A stretch of DNA of 64,000 nt from Brachionus plicatilis (Eukaryota; Rotifera; Eurotatoria; Ploima; Brachionidae), in NCBI GenBank assembly GCA_010279815.1, contig QEOQ01000640.1:144282-208281 (forward strand). The letters are read 5' to 3'. Below are positions 1 through 12,305 of this stretch, one piece after another. Within the stretch, counting starts at the first letter, position 1. The number at the start of each line of letters is the position of its first letter. The notes beneath the pieces were generated by a model. That model was given only the letters and a program-made list of their open reading frames with translations, ran no database searches and was not told the origin of the DNA. Made by a program: the position numbers and the translations under genes.

Positions 1-679
1 AAACTTCAAGATGCCAAATATGTGATTTTTATAATAAAATACCGTTTTTTTATCAATTTAAATAAAATTTCGTGACGCATTAAAACTCAAAATTTTAACT
101 TTACATGCATGCATTATGTCCGAAGAACATTTTTTGTGTTTCAAATTTAGAAAAAATAGAAAAATATATTTTTATTATTTTTTACATATTTAATGCGGCA
201 TTTTTACCAAAATTTTGACATTAACTGCAGTATTTTTAGTCGCAGCGTATCTGGAAAAAAAAGTGGGTTAAATGCATGCATTAAAATCCAGTATTCTGGT
301 TTAAAGTGCAATGCATTAGGGGGCAAGGCATTACGGTACCATCTCAAATTCGTACAAATTAATTTAATTTCAAATTCGTCTCGAAGCTATTAATTAGAGT
401 TGCCTAGTAATACCAATCAATAAAATAAATTAATTCACCATAATATATCATATCTATCAAACAAGTAGAGTAATGCTTAAAAACTAATGTATTTTCATAA
501 ATCAACCCTATTACACACTTCCCCTTGTTAGTAAGCGATGTCTTCATCGCTGTGCGTGATTCACAGAAATCACAGAATCAGCAATCCTCAAACCGCGTCG
601 AATTCAGTCACAGAATTCTGCGTTGAACTGTGTCTACTACGGATGCAGGTCAATCTCTAGAAGCACCAAAATTTCAAAC

Positions 680-840
680 TACTAGAAGCACCAACGAGTC
701 AAAATGACTCTTTTACGATTTTTGGCCGCTAAAATCAAAGTAAATTTTTGTTATTTGAGCATAATATTTTTTTTCAGCATAAAAATAAGAATTACAATTT
801 TCATCAGGAGTCAAAATGACTCGTTTTGGTGCTTCTAGTG
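680..840. mobile_element. piggyBac-like MITE (internally deleted, TTAA at one end)
   Basis: The two ends are inverted repeats built on CTAGAAGCACCAA followed by CGAGTCA/GAGTCAAAATGACTC. The right end stops at GTG followed directly by TTAA (841-844), the piggyBac target site. The left TTAA is missing and a second partial copy of the end motif lies at 656-670, so the left side is rearranged. The interior (GGCCGCTAAAATC and TTTTTTTTCAGCATAAAAATAAGAA) matches the longer copy at 49906-50330, so this is a deletion derivative of that element. Confidence 0.7.
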
Positions 841-1216
841 TTAAAGGATTAAGTATAAAATTAAATCAAACCAACTTAAATAATAAAAAAAACTTTTAGC
901 TTGTTACTTTTAGCTTGAGATCATTGCCTTTTTCAACAGTCAAAAGATCAAAAATTTTATTTAGAATTAGTAAAAGTAAAATTAAAGTACAGTAATAGAA
1001 TTTTATTTTTTTTCTCTTAAAATTTTATAAAACTAAATAATCTATGTTTGATACACTATATTTAATTTCAATAGAGCGTAATTGCAAAAATTTCTTCAAA
1101 TATTTCTAAAATAAAATAAATCTTAACCATCGCACATTTTCAATGCATTTTCAAAATTGTTTTTTAATATTTATAAAACACAATAGAACATACCATTTTA
1201 AAATATATTTTTTTAA

Positions 1217-1253
1217 CACTAGAAGCACCAAAGCGAGTCATTTGACTCGTCTA
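1217..1253. mobile_element. Solo terminal repeat of the TTAA MITE family
   Basis: TTAA (1213-1216) is followed directly by CACTAGAAGCACCAA and a short GAGTCA...TGACTC palindrome, the same terminus as the elements at 680-840 and 49906-50330. No matching right end was seen nearby, so this is a fragment. Confidence 0.65.
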
Positions 1254-1557
1254 ATGATAATCTAATGGATAAAAATTTTATTATATGGATAAATCTATTC
1301 AAAAATTTATTTTAACTTAGGGAGATAAAAAATTAGCTAAATAAAAGTATCTAGCAAAAAATTGACATTTATTGAATTCATTTCTTTTTGAATTCTACTT
1401 CTTTCATGTAAATTACGCTTACTATAATTTTTGCTTTTTGGAAATTTGCTGATCTACGTTTAAAGATTTTCACGCTTTTTAGAAATATTTTATGACTAAC
1501 CCATTGATTTTCTAGCAAAATTCTTAATTATTAATTGAAAAACTAGTAAATAAAGAA

Positions 1558-1652
1558 TAAAGAACCATAGAGAACCAAAAAGAACCAAAAAGAACCCTAA
1601 AGAACCAAAAAGGACCTAACAAGAACCAAAAAGGACCTAATAAGAACCAAAA
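1558..1652. repeat. Short tandem repeat of AAAAGAACC-type units
   Basis: About nine imperfect copies of a 9 to 18 base unit (AGAACCAAAA, with AAAGGACCTAACA variants) follow one another. No coding sense is apparent. Confidence 0.75.
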
Positions 1653-2517
1653 AAAAAACCTCAAAAGTTTATAAAAATTTTTTTTAAAAAAAGCAACCTG
1701 TAATATCCATTTGGTTCTTTTGTCATTGTCTATGTTTGTAATATTTTAGCAAAAATATGAAAATAAAAATATTAATTAATAATAAATCATTCATGGATAA
1801 TAATTTGTATTATACAACTTAAATATCTTCAAGTCAACTATTCAATTCTTTGGCTTTTAGTAGTAGTAGTAGTAGTTTTATGTGTAAGTAGCTGGCTAGC
1901 CAGCGAGTATGCTGATAGCACACTAAGACTGCTGATGCTGCATGAGCAGCAATCAATCATATACAAAAAGCTGTCCATAAACCTAATAAATTAATTTAAT
2001 AATAATTGTGATATTAAGTAAAAAACTAAATTTAATTGACTGAAAATATTAAGTCAATTTAGTTTAAGAAAAATCAATTTTGGTAAAATAAAAGTTTATT
2101 AATGTTGTCTTAAGCATTTAATCATTTTAAAATTTATTTTTGATAAAAACTGAAAATTAGTGATGATTTTAAACAAAATTTGAAATTTTTGAATTTAATA
2201 TTAAAATTCAACAAGGTTCAAATAACTTCAAAAATTTTACTAATTAAAAGTTTTGTTTCATTTGCAATCAATTGTAAAGAATAATTGAGGTAAGATACAT
2301 GTTTTATGCTTTTTTATTCAGTTTGTTAAAAGCACTGTTTTTTTAGTTGAAATTTCTTGAGATCTATTCATTTACATCAAATGAATTAGCTAGTCAAAGC
2401 GTCTTGTTGAAAATAAAGGTGAAGGGAAACATTTTATAATTTTCCATTATTCTAGCAGAAAATAAAATTTTAGATTCTGAAAACTTGTTTTTATAGTATT
2501 TTATTTAAACTCTGCTA

Positions 2518-3219
<702 letters not shown>

Positions 3220-4734
3220 TAAGTTATCTTTCCTTATAAACTCTAAAAAAAATTAACTTAAAAATTTTTGAAATTATTTAAATGTTTCTTCATTTAATAA
3301 TAAATTATTATTATTATTAATACCATTATTATTATTTGGTTTGTAACGACCTCAATTAGCGAAACCTTTTGTTAAATAACCAACCTGGATACAACTCCTA
3401 AGTAAGATTGTCTGTAAAGTAAGGAAAAACAGCGAATTATAAAATTAATTTAAATGTTTTAATCATTCCACTTTTACATTACTTTTAAATTAATAATCAA
3501 TGAAGTCTTTAAATTTTCATTTTATCTTTAGGCGATACATTCAGTTATTTTAATTAAACTCAATGTTATATAATTTATATTTTATAACATTGGGTTAAAA
3601 TTTTGTTCAAAATTCTAATTTATATTCATAGCAATTTCTTTTTCAAGATAGGATCATTTAAATTTTTAAACTAAATATTTCAATATTTCTAATCCATAAA
3701 TATATAAAAATATTATTAATTAAATATTCAATCTAATATATATTGTTCTGAGTCGTGAAGTTTTAATTCATAGATTTTTTTTTCACAAAATATTTATTTC
3801 ACAGAGTTAATTTTTTATAAATAATTAAATATCGAAAAATGATTAAAAAAAATTTAAGATATTTTCAGAATAATAATCTCTTTTAATTATTCATTGACAT
3901 CAAATTGAAAAAATTTAAAATTTTCCTTTAATCTTCAAAAAATGAAAATTTTAATTGAAAAAAAAATTATTTCTTAAGTTAAAAAGAGTATATATATTTA
4001 AAATTTGCTAATAAAAAAAATTTAAATAAATTTTATCGTCAAATTTTTCTATTAAAGTTTTAATATAATTTCTATAAGAAAAAATTCTATGAGTATATTT
4101 TTATAAAATATTTTTCTACAAAAATTTATTCTAAGAGTTCTGTATTAATTTTATTTATTCCTTTGATTTATTTTTTCGGTTAATTGGCACATCATCGTCC
4201 TGAGTTTATTGTGAATAAAATATGCACCTAATGACAAGTATTCACATTTAGTATCTTAAATCTTAAAATCACTAAATAACAATCTTGTTTTAAAGAATTG
4301 TTTATAAGCCCTCATTGCCTTAGAAATAAAAAATCAAGTATGTTCTCAAGTATTTTTAAACTCCCAACTTTTACATCTTTCCAATGTTACAATTAAATTG
4401 AATTCTAAATGATCGGTTTTATTATTTAACAGTACTTAAGATATTATTTAATATAAAATAAGAATGATTTGAGAAAAAAAATTCTCTATCAATTTATTTT
4501 TCATGTTTTTCTATTTTTATCTTAGTTTAAATGTATAGCTTATATTATTTATTCAGCTTTAGCTTTCATAATCTTTATAATATATTTTTAATTTAATTTT
4601 AAACAAAATTTTCTCCAAATTAAAATCAGATAATTCAAAATCTCCTTAATGAAGATCTGCATTTTTTATGAATCACATCAGCAAAAAGATGATGCAAGAA
4701 CTAATTTTTAGATACAGTAGATCTCGCAAAAATG

Positions 4735-4830
4735 TAACGTTACCGTAAGCGTAAGCGTTGCCGTAAGCGTGGCCGCCTCCGCAAGCTTGCTTGCCGTATC
4801 TTACTATTATAAGTATTATTATAATAATTA
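4735..4830 (+). mobile_element. LINE 3'-end-like fragment with (ATT)n tail
   Basis: A GC-richer block (ACCGTAAGCG repeats, then GCCGCCTCCGCAAGCTTGCTTGCCGTA) runs into an ATT-rich tail. The same order (CTCCGCA, GCTTGC, TAGCTTA or similar, then ATT repeats) is seen at 6141-6214, 32170-32266 (minus) and the 3' end of the LINE fragment at 57683-58400 (minus). Confidence 0.5.
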
Positions 4831-5519
4831 ATATTTAAAAATTCTAAATAAAAAAAAAATTAAAATCACATGATTGATTGAAATGAAGGGATATTAAAAA
4901 TAAGAAAAAAATCTCTCAAAATGTTTTTTTAATTTTTTGATTTTTATTATTTTTAATTTGAAAGAGCTTTCGCTCGGCACAGATAAACAAATAAATAGAT
5001 TAAATTAATTTATATATTTTGATATTAAAAAAATTTTCACGCTAAAAAAATATGCTAGTAGAGCTGTTTGTACAAATCACGCCAAAATTTTGCTAGATTA
5101 AGTGTGAGTTGATTAAGTAACCATCAAACTCGCATTCTGTCTATTCAGAAAAAAAAGATCCAAAAATGACTCAAAAAAAAGTCATTTGACTTGAATTTAA
5201 ATTTTTTTTTTAAAAAAATCACTAAAAATGAAAAATTTAGAGAAAAAATTAATTTTTATTTTTTTTGAAAGATGTCGCTTTTTTTAAAATTAAATGTTGA
5301 TGTCGAACACTTAATGTTAATTTTTTCTTTTTTTGATATTTAAAAAACAAAATTTAAAAAAAAAATTTAAAGGGTACAATACTGATTAAAATACTGATTT
5401 AATAATAAATTAAAAAAAGTTTTTTTTTTTTATATCATGCTTTCCATAAGAACTATTCAAAAAAATTGATACTTTATAAAGAATTCATATTTTTTGCAAT
5501 TTTTTTTTTTTTAACAAAA

Positions 5520-5599
5520 ATAATTTAAAGTCAAGTCAGATGACTTGACTTTGGAAAGACTTTAAAATGACTTTTTTTTTTTACTTTTGCCCAAGTCTG
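5520..5599. repeat. Terminus of CAAGTC/GACTTG repeat family
   Basis: AAGTCAAGTCAGATGACTTGACTTT, broken here by several short spacers, is followed by ACTTTAAAATGACTTTT and CCAAGTCTG. It closely matches the right end of the 314-bp element at 20187-20500. No clear left terminus was found, so the copy is probably truncated. Confidence 0.45.
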
Positions 5600-6140
5600 A
5601 TTTTTCCTACTTGAAATTTTCTTTTTATTTACTCTTCCCATTTTATTTTATTACTAAATTAGGTTTTTGCTTTAATCTACAGGAGAAATTAAAGATCCAG
5701 TCAGAAAACGGAAAGCTTTGTTTTAAAGAGGAAAGTCCAAAGTACATAAAACTGATTTTATTTTTTGCTAAAAAAAGTTTCAAGCGAGAAATAGGATTTA
5801 TAAAAATGTGTTAAAACTGATTTTAATCAAAATTTAACTAAAAATTGCGAGTTAAAAAAAAAACTCAGTCAAGAATAAAAATGAATTTTGTATCATTTAT
5901 TCAAAGATGATTTCAAAAATTATTTTTGCAAGGTTATGTAAATATTTTTTGTACTTAGAATTCTTTTAAAAAGTATCATATAAAATTAGTAAGTTTCTGT
6001 TGTCGTTTTCGAGAAAATAAAAAGTCCTATTTAGAAACTAATTCAAAATTTGAATTCAGCCTAAAAAATTTCCCTTGAAAACAAATTTTTAAAATTTTCA
6101 AAATTTATTCAGCTAAATCACGGTTTATCGTTTGGGGCAC

Positions 6141-6214
6141 CTTATCTAATAGATTAGGCCACCTCCGCAAGCTAATCTTGCTGTAGCTTATATATATTAT
6201 TATTATTATTATTT
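6141..6214 (+). mobile_element. LINE 3'-end-like fragment with (ATT)n tail
   Basis: GGCCACCTCCGCAAGC, then CTTGCTGTAGCTTA, then seven ATT-type repeats. It matches the tail of the minus-strand LINE fragment near 57683-57780, where the same CTCCGC...GTAGCTTA...(ATT)n order follows the reverse transcriptase remnant. Confidence 0.55.
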
Positions 6215-6391
6215 TGGTTAAAATTTAATGATAAGAAAATAGTTTTTGTCTTATGATTAAAAATAAGTTAAAAGTATTATAACTCATTCTTAAAATTTCG
6301 TGCATATTTTTTTTTGAAATAATAGATATTAAAACAATTTATCGATTTTTATTTAAATAATAAATTCTTACAAAAATAATTTTATTAAATT

Positions 6392-7168
6392 TTAAAAAAA
6401 TCCTAGCCAAACAGCATTTTTAAAGTGACCGGTCCAGTTTGAAAAAATATTAGACGAACATTTCTCTTCAAATGAATAGAGAATACAATTTTCATTTATT
6501 GCTTTAAACAAAATAATTGTTATGCAGTCTATTTTGACCGATGAGCTAGTTTGGTGTAGATTGAGAATGTATCTTATCATTAATCTAGTATTAGGAAACA
6601 TCACTTGCTTCTGTAGAGTATCCTCATCTTTATCACTTAAGCTATTAGATTCTAAGTATTCAGCTTTTAAGCGTACACTTAAATTAACTGTCATTGAAAA
6701 ATTTCCCCGTGAATACAAATTCAAAATTTTTGGATCAATATTGAACTTGAACGTTTCTGTACTTTGCTCACTATTGAAATCAGCTGAGTATCTTTGGAAC
6801 TTTAATTTTTAATTTTTTTCACATAACCATATTTTGACCAATCCGGTCTATCGAACAAGTAATTTGCAAGTGCAATTGATTCGAAGATATTATTTTGCGA
6901 TTCCTGCTTACTGGAAAAATTAAAAGCTGTCAAATTTGATGTAAGAAGATCAAAAGATGAAATTGCTGATTTCGAAGATTCATCAAAAATGTCAATAGAT
7001 TCGATATCTTAAATTTGTTTTTAATTTAAAAAATTAAAAAAACATCTTTTAGAAATTACCTATTTGAGAATCAAACAGTTCAATGATACCAAGAAAAGTG
7101 AGCAAAACAAAAAAAAATATAATTGTCTTTAGTGTGGTATTTAAATTCACAAGCTTTTTTCTTTCCAT
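6392..7168 (-). CDS. Single-pass type II membrane protein, function unknown (23-nt intron or frameshift)
   Basis: Not recognised. On the minus strand the reading starts at ATG 7168, runs to 7060, and skips a 52-nt GT...AG intron (7008-7059). It continues 7007-6823 and then 6799-6392, giving 233 residues. A charged N-terminus (residues 1-13) precedes one hydrophobic segment at about 14-31 (TIIFFFVLLTFLGII), followed by a long Ser/Asp/Asn-rich part with N-glycosylation sequons (NLT, NFS). This suggests a signal-anchored lumenal or extracellular domain. The two downstream frames are offset. They can be joined either by removing 23 bases that begin GT and end AG (6800-6822) or by adding one A in the A5 run there. 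Read straight on, the first frame stops at 6802. It could therefore be a gene with an ultra-short intron, a sequencing error, or a young pseudogene. Confidence 0.55.
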
Positions 7169-7659
7169 TATGTCTTCTTTTTTTACTCGGTTTCAAATTT
7201 TTTTGGAGTTCCTTAAATTTTCTAAATAAAACATTAATTTATTTAAAATAAAATTAATTTTTTAAATGAATTTTAATGAATCTTTTGAGTTATTTATTGC
7301 CTGATATAACGATATTATCATTTTAAAAATGAGTTATTATTGGGAAATATATATAAGATTTGATCAAAGGTTTTTCTTTTAAAATACTTTCATACTTGCA
7401 CTAAGAACTTCTTAAAGATTTGCAGGCTTTTTATCAGATAACTAATATCCAATGAAAAACCTGCAAATCTTAATAATAAGTGATTTTCTATGAGAAAATA
7501 TTACCACCATGTTGAAATTAATTAGTTTAAGTTTATTGGTTTGTTGTAATTAAATACTTTTTGTTGAAAATAATTATTTTACTGTCGAAATTAATTAGTT
7601 TTTTAAAAAAATTGTTGAATATACAGTGGGTATTTCAAAAACGACATGCCCCCTAAGGT
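7169..7659. other. Intergenic, nothing recognised
   Basis: AT-rich sequence between the membrane-protein gene and the minisatellite. A short inverted pair (TTTGCAGG at 7421 and CCTGCAAA at 7460) is present, but no gene or element boundary could be defined. Confidence 0.5.
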
Positions 7660-7838
7660 CGCGACCGCCGAACCGTACCATAAGCGGTGCCGTACCGTAC
7701 CATAAGCGGTGCCGTACCGAACCAACAACGGCGCCGAACCGTACCATAAACGGCGCCGAACCGAACCAGCCGTACCAGCCGAACCGTACCGAACCGAACC
7801 ATCAGCCGAACCGAACCGAACCGTACCATAAACGGCGC
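7660..7838. repeat. GC-rich minisatellite (22-bp units and CCGAA pentamers)
   Basis: Units of about 22 bp that begin GCCGAACCGTACC and end AAACGGC, or variants, alternate with runs of CCGAA/CCGTA pentamers. The composition contrasts sharply with the AT-rich surroundings. All reading frames through it are open, so protein-like translations (NRTEPNHQPNRTEP and similar) are by-products of the repeat. It continues across the assembly gap to 8753-8805. Confidence 0.9.
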
Positions 7839-8752
7839 NNNNNNNNNNNNNNNNNNNNNNNNNNNNNNNNNNNNNNNNNNNNNNNNNNNNNNNNNNNNNN
7901 NNNNNNNNNNNNNNNNNNNNNNNNNNNNNNNNNNNNNNNNNNNNNNNNNNNNNNNNNNNNNNNNNNNNNNNNNNNNNNNNNNNNNNNNNNNNNNNNNNNN
8001 NNNNNNNNNNNNNNNNNNNNNNNNNNNNNNNNNNNNNNNNNNNNNNNNNNNNNNNNNNNNNNNNNNNNNNNNNNNNNNNNNNNNNNNNNNNNNNNNNNNN
8101 NNNNNNNNNNNNNNNNNNNNNNNNNNNNNNNNNNNNNNNNNNNNNNNNNNNNNNNNNNNNNNNNNNNNNNNNNNNNNNNNNNNNNNNNNNNNNNNNNNNN
8201 NNNNNNNNNNNNNNNNNNNNNNNNNNNNNNNNNNNNNNNNNNNNNNNNNNNNNNNNNNNNNNNNNNNNNNNNNNNNNNNNNNNNNNNNNNNNNNNNNNNN
8301 NNNNNNNNNNNNNNNNNNNNNNNNNNNNNNNNNNNNNNNNNNNNNNNNNNNNNNNNNNNNNNNNNNNNNNNNNNNNNNNNNNNNNNNNNNNNNNNNNNNN
8401 NNNNNNNNNNNNNNNNNNNNNNNNNNNNNNNNNNNNNNNNNNNNNNNNNNNNNNNNNNNNNNNNNNNNNNNNNNNNNNNNNNNNNNNNNNNNNNNNNNNN
8501 NNNNNNNNNNNNNNNNNNNNNNNNNNNNNNNNNNNNNNNNNNNNNNNNNNNNNNNNNNNNNNNNNNNNNNNNNNNNNNNNNNNNNNNNNNNNNNNNNNNN
8601 NNNNNNNNNNNNNNNNNNNNNNNNNNNNNNNNNNNNNNNNNNNNNNNNNNNNNNNNNNNNNNNNNNNNNNNNNNNNNNNNNNNNNNNNNNNNNNNNNNNN
8701 NNNNNNNNNNNNNNNNNNNNNNNNNNNNNNNNNNNNNNNNNNNNNNNNNNNN
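7839..8752. other. Assembly gap (914 N)
   Basis: A run of undetermined bases inside the GC-rich minisatellite. The same repeat lies on both sides, so the gap is most simply an uncollapsed or unresolved tandem array, and its true length is unknown. Confidence 0.98.
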
Positions 8753-8805
8753 TCCCGTACCAGCCGAACCGTACCGAACCGAACCGAACCATCAGCCGAA
8801 CCGGG
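8753..8805. repeat. GC-rich minisatellite, right part
   Basis: CCGTACCAGCCGAACCGTACC and CCGAACCGAACCATCAGCC units continue the array seen left of the gap, then stop abruptly at GGGAACC. Confidence 0.88.
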
Positions 8806-8806
8806 A

Positions 8807-9070
8807 ACCAAAAATAAGAATGCAAATAAAGTCAACCTTTTTGGGTTGGTCATTTGGCTAGTCAGTGGTAACTTTTTTTCTGAAACCAAAAATAAGAATG
8901 TAAATAAAGTTAACCTCTTGGGGTTTTTCATTTTGCTGGTCAGTTTGGCAGCTATTTTTGGAAAGCAAAACACAAGATTGCCAATAAAATACCGAAATTT
9001 AAAAATAAGTCAACCTTTTGGGATTGGTCATTTGGCTGGTCAGGTTGGCAGCTTTTTTTTAGAACATCAA
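8807..9070. repeat. Imperfect ~75-100 bp tandem repeat, three copies
   Basis: Three successive units share ACCAAAAATAAGAATG...AATAAAGT, AACCTTTTGGG, TTGGTCATTTGGCTGGTCAG and GGCAGCTTTTTTT blocks (starts near 8807, 8882 and 8961). The third unit is longer and more diverged. No coding function is apparent. Confidence 0.75.
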
Positions 9071-10282
9071 AAACAAGACTGACAAAATAAAGCTTACAGT
9101 TTGAGTCGGCCATATACAGTACTGCTACTAAAAACTATTTTTACGTAATTTCAGGTAAAATTACCGGAAATTACGTAAATTTTTGTAAAAAGTATAAATT
9201 CCAAAAAAAACTATTTTTTTTGAGAATTTTGACATTTTTTGATTTTTTTGAAATTTTTAGGGCCTGAATTTGAAAAAAAAGAAATTACTTTTTTTCACGT
9301 AATTTTACGTAAAATTTTATTTAATAGTGGTAATTTTTAGTAAAAAAAAGTAAAAAAAAGTAAATTTTGTACAAATTTTAAAAAAGTTAATTATAAACAA
9401 TAAACAAAAGGCAAAAAAAAAATTTTCAATTATACACATCCCAATACATTTCAATGGGCTGGGATTTCATTTAAGGGAGCAACAAATTTTGTTATACTTT
9501 TGTAATTATAATAATTTTGCTATTTTGTTAATTTTACGTAATTTCACGTAAAATTTAAGCCTTAAATTTACATTAAATTTTTCTTTTTAAGATTTTTTGA
9601 GATCTAAAATGAAAAAAAAAATTTATCCGCTTAGATTTGACCCCTAAGTCCTACTAATGCAAAAATAAAATTAAACAAATTAATTTTTGAATCAAGTTTT
9701 TCTTAATCAAATTAAAATTTAACATTTTAATTTAAAAGAAAGAACAAAACCAAAGTTTTAAGATTTAAGTAAAATATTTGTTTCATTTTATTTCAATGAT
9801 TTAATAAGAGATTTAGTGCATTGCAGAGTTGCAGGTCTCTTGCGGAGACTTAATTTGAGTGATAGAAACTTTGTATTTTGCTAAAAAAAAGCTTTAGACT
9901 AAAATTGTTTAAGTTTTTTCAACATTGGTACTTACAAAATTCATGAAGCCTAAAATATTATTTATATTGTATTTTAGCTTAAAAAAATTAATAAAATCTC
10001 AAACCAAAAGTGTTAAGTAAAAAAGGCATTTTTATATTGATTTTGAATATATTAACGAGAATTTTTTCAAATTTGTGGTATCGTAAGACATTTTAGATAA
10101 ATGATTTGTGAGCAAAGCCAGTAAGCTAAAATCTTGATGAATAAATGTTAATAATTTTCAAATATGAATTATAATTAAGTTTAAATTTTGAAAGCTTTTT
10201 TTAATTTGTAAACTGCTTATAAAAAAATCTTGCTAAATAAACATCTATTTTCTTCATGCTTTTAAAATTTTTGATTCAACTT
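9071..10282. other. Intergenic, nothing coding; TTACGTAA-type motifs
   Basis: Several TTTTACGTAA / ACGTAAAATT motifs cluster at 9142-9320 and 9533-9556. The same motif recurs near 62850-62895, so it may mark another dispersed repeat, but I could not define its ends. Confidence 0.45.
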
Positions 10283-10984
<702 letters not shown>

Positions 10985-12305
10985 CATACGATCTATTGAC
11001 TAAAAACTTTTGAAATAATTTTAAGTTTTTTTTATCAAAAAATAAACGATGTTACATTTAAAAACATACACATAAATAGATATTTTTTGTAATTAAAACT
11101 TTTATTCAACAAAAAAGTCATCAAATATGAAATTTTGTTTTTAGGTCAGTAATTCCATTCAAATAAAATAATTCAATGATTTAAATTTTTTTAATTTTTT
11201 AACTTTTTTCATAATAGTTTTGTTTATCTGATTAAGTTTTTAGTATTTGAATGAATATAAATAATGAATCTTTTGAAAAATTTTATTCTGATAGATCTTA
11301 AGTTTTAAAAATTTTTAGAAATATTCTCTTAATTGACATCTTTAAAATAGCGTTAAAACAAACTAATAATATTCTGGGAATAAAATTTTTTTTTATAAAA
11401 TCAAGAACATTTTTTAATTATTCACTTATCTCAAAATCTTTCAAATTCTTTCAAATTTTGTCAATTTTTTTCATATGTTTCATACAGGATACAAAATTTT
11501 GAAAAAATTTTAAAAAAATTGAAAAGATTTAAATTCTTTTCGAGCAAAAAAAAAATATTCTTTAATAGAAAATTTTTCTAAAAATAAAAAAAAATACATG
11601 AAAAACATTAATTGACTATATTTAAAATTAATTTATTAATTTTAAATTTTCAAAATGTTGGGTAAAAATCTTATTTGCTTAAAACTTAAAGCGAAAGCTT
11701 AATAAAATAAATCTGATAAACAGTATTTAAGATAACTTTCAAAGCTGTCGAAATATTTTAGGATGAATGTCTGTCTAAAATACGATGACTCCTTGTTAAC
11801 TGTTCATTTAAAAATCTCATTGGTAAACTTTAAGTGGCTTGGTCATATTTTGAGAAAATGTAAATAAATGAATCTAAGTGAAAGTTTTTGCTGAGAACTT
11901 AAAAAAATAGAGATTAATTTTCAGGCCTAAAAATTCATACAAAGCAAATGATTGGAAGTGATGAAGAAATTTTATAAAACACTAAAATCCGCCTTCCAAA
12001 ATTAAAATAATTTAATTCAAATAAATGTAACCAAAAAATATTATCAAATAAATATATTCTTTTAGCTTAAAAAATCAAAAAGATATAGACTAAAAATGGC
12101 ATCTAATATATAATATTTGTTGTCAGTGTAAAAAATTTTAATTCTAAAAGATTTATTTCAAATAAAACTTTTTACATAAAAATTAATTTCATGTCAAGCA
12201 ACTCTTGGTATAAATAATTAATTCTAAGACATTGAGTGGATAGAGCGAAAGATCTGGAGATCTCATACCATTGAATTATGACTTACACTTATAGATATTT
12301 TTTAC
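10985..12305. other. Intergenic, no gene seen
   Basis: AT-rich sequence without supported exons, tRNA or element termini. It separates the second ATP synthase c copy from the 3' end of the minus-strand tetraspanin. Confidence 0.55.

Larger units (their letters stand above)
1..2517. other. Intergenic, AT-rich, repeat-bearing, no gene seen
   Basis: No convincing coding exon was found here. The stretch holds TTAA-type MITE remnants (680-840 and 1217-1253), a short tandem repeat (1558-1652) and a TAG trinucleotide run near 1857-1876. A slightly GC-richer patch at about 535-660 has no recognisable reading frame. Confidence 0.6.
3220..6391. other. Intergenic, repeat-bearing, no gene seen
   Basis: Very AT-rich sequence with no supported exon. 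It contains two LINE-tail-like segments (4735-4830 and 6141-6214), a hairpin sequence AGAGCTTTCGCTCGGCAC near 4966 related to one at 33663, and the end of a CAGACTTG-type element near 5599. Confidence 0.55.

Noticed and set aside
1857..1876. TAG trinucleotide run
   Set aside because: A simple microsatellite of about six units; too short to be notable in such AT-rich DNA.
7603..8973. Long open frames on both strands through 7.6-8.9 kb
   Set aside because: They run through 914 undetermined bases and a GC-rich tandem repeat that lacks stops in every frame; no protein can be supported.
12225..12300. tRNA-like stretch (GTGGATAGAGC with AGATCTGGAGATCT)
   Set aside because: It resembles a D-arm, but no acceptor stem pairing, no 7-base anticodon loop and no GGTTCGA-type T-arm could be found.
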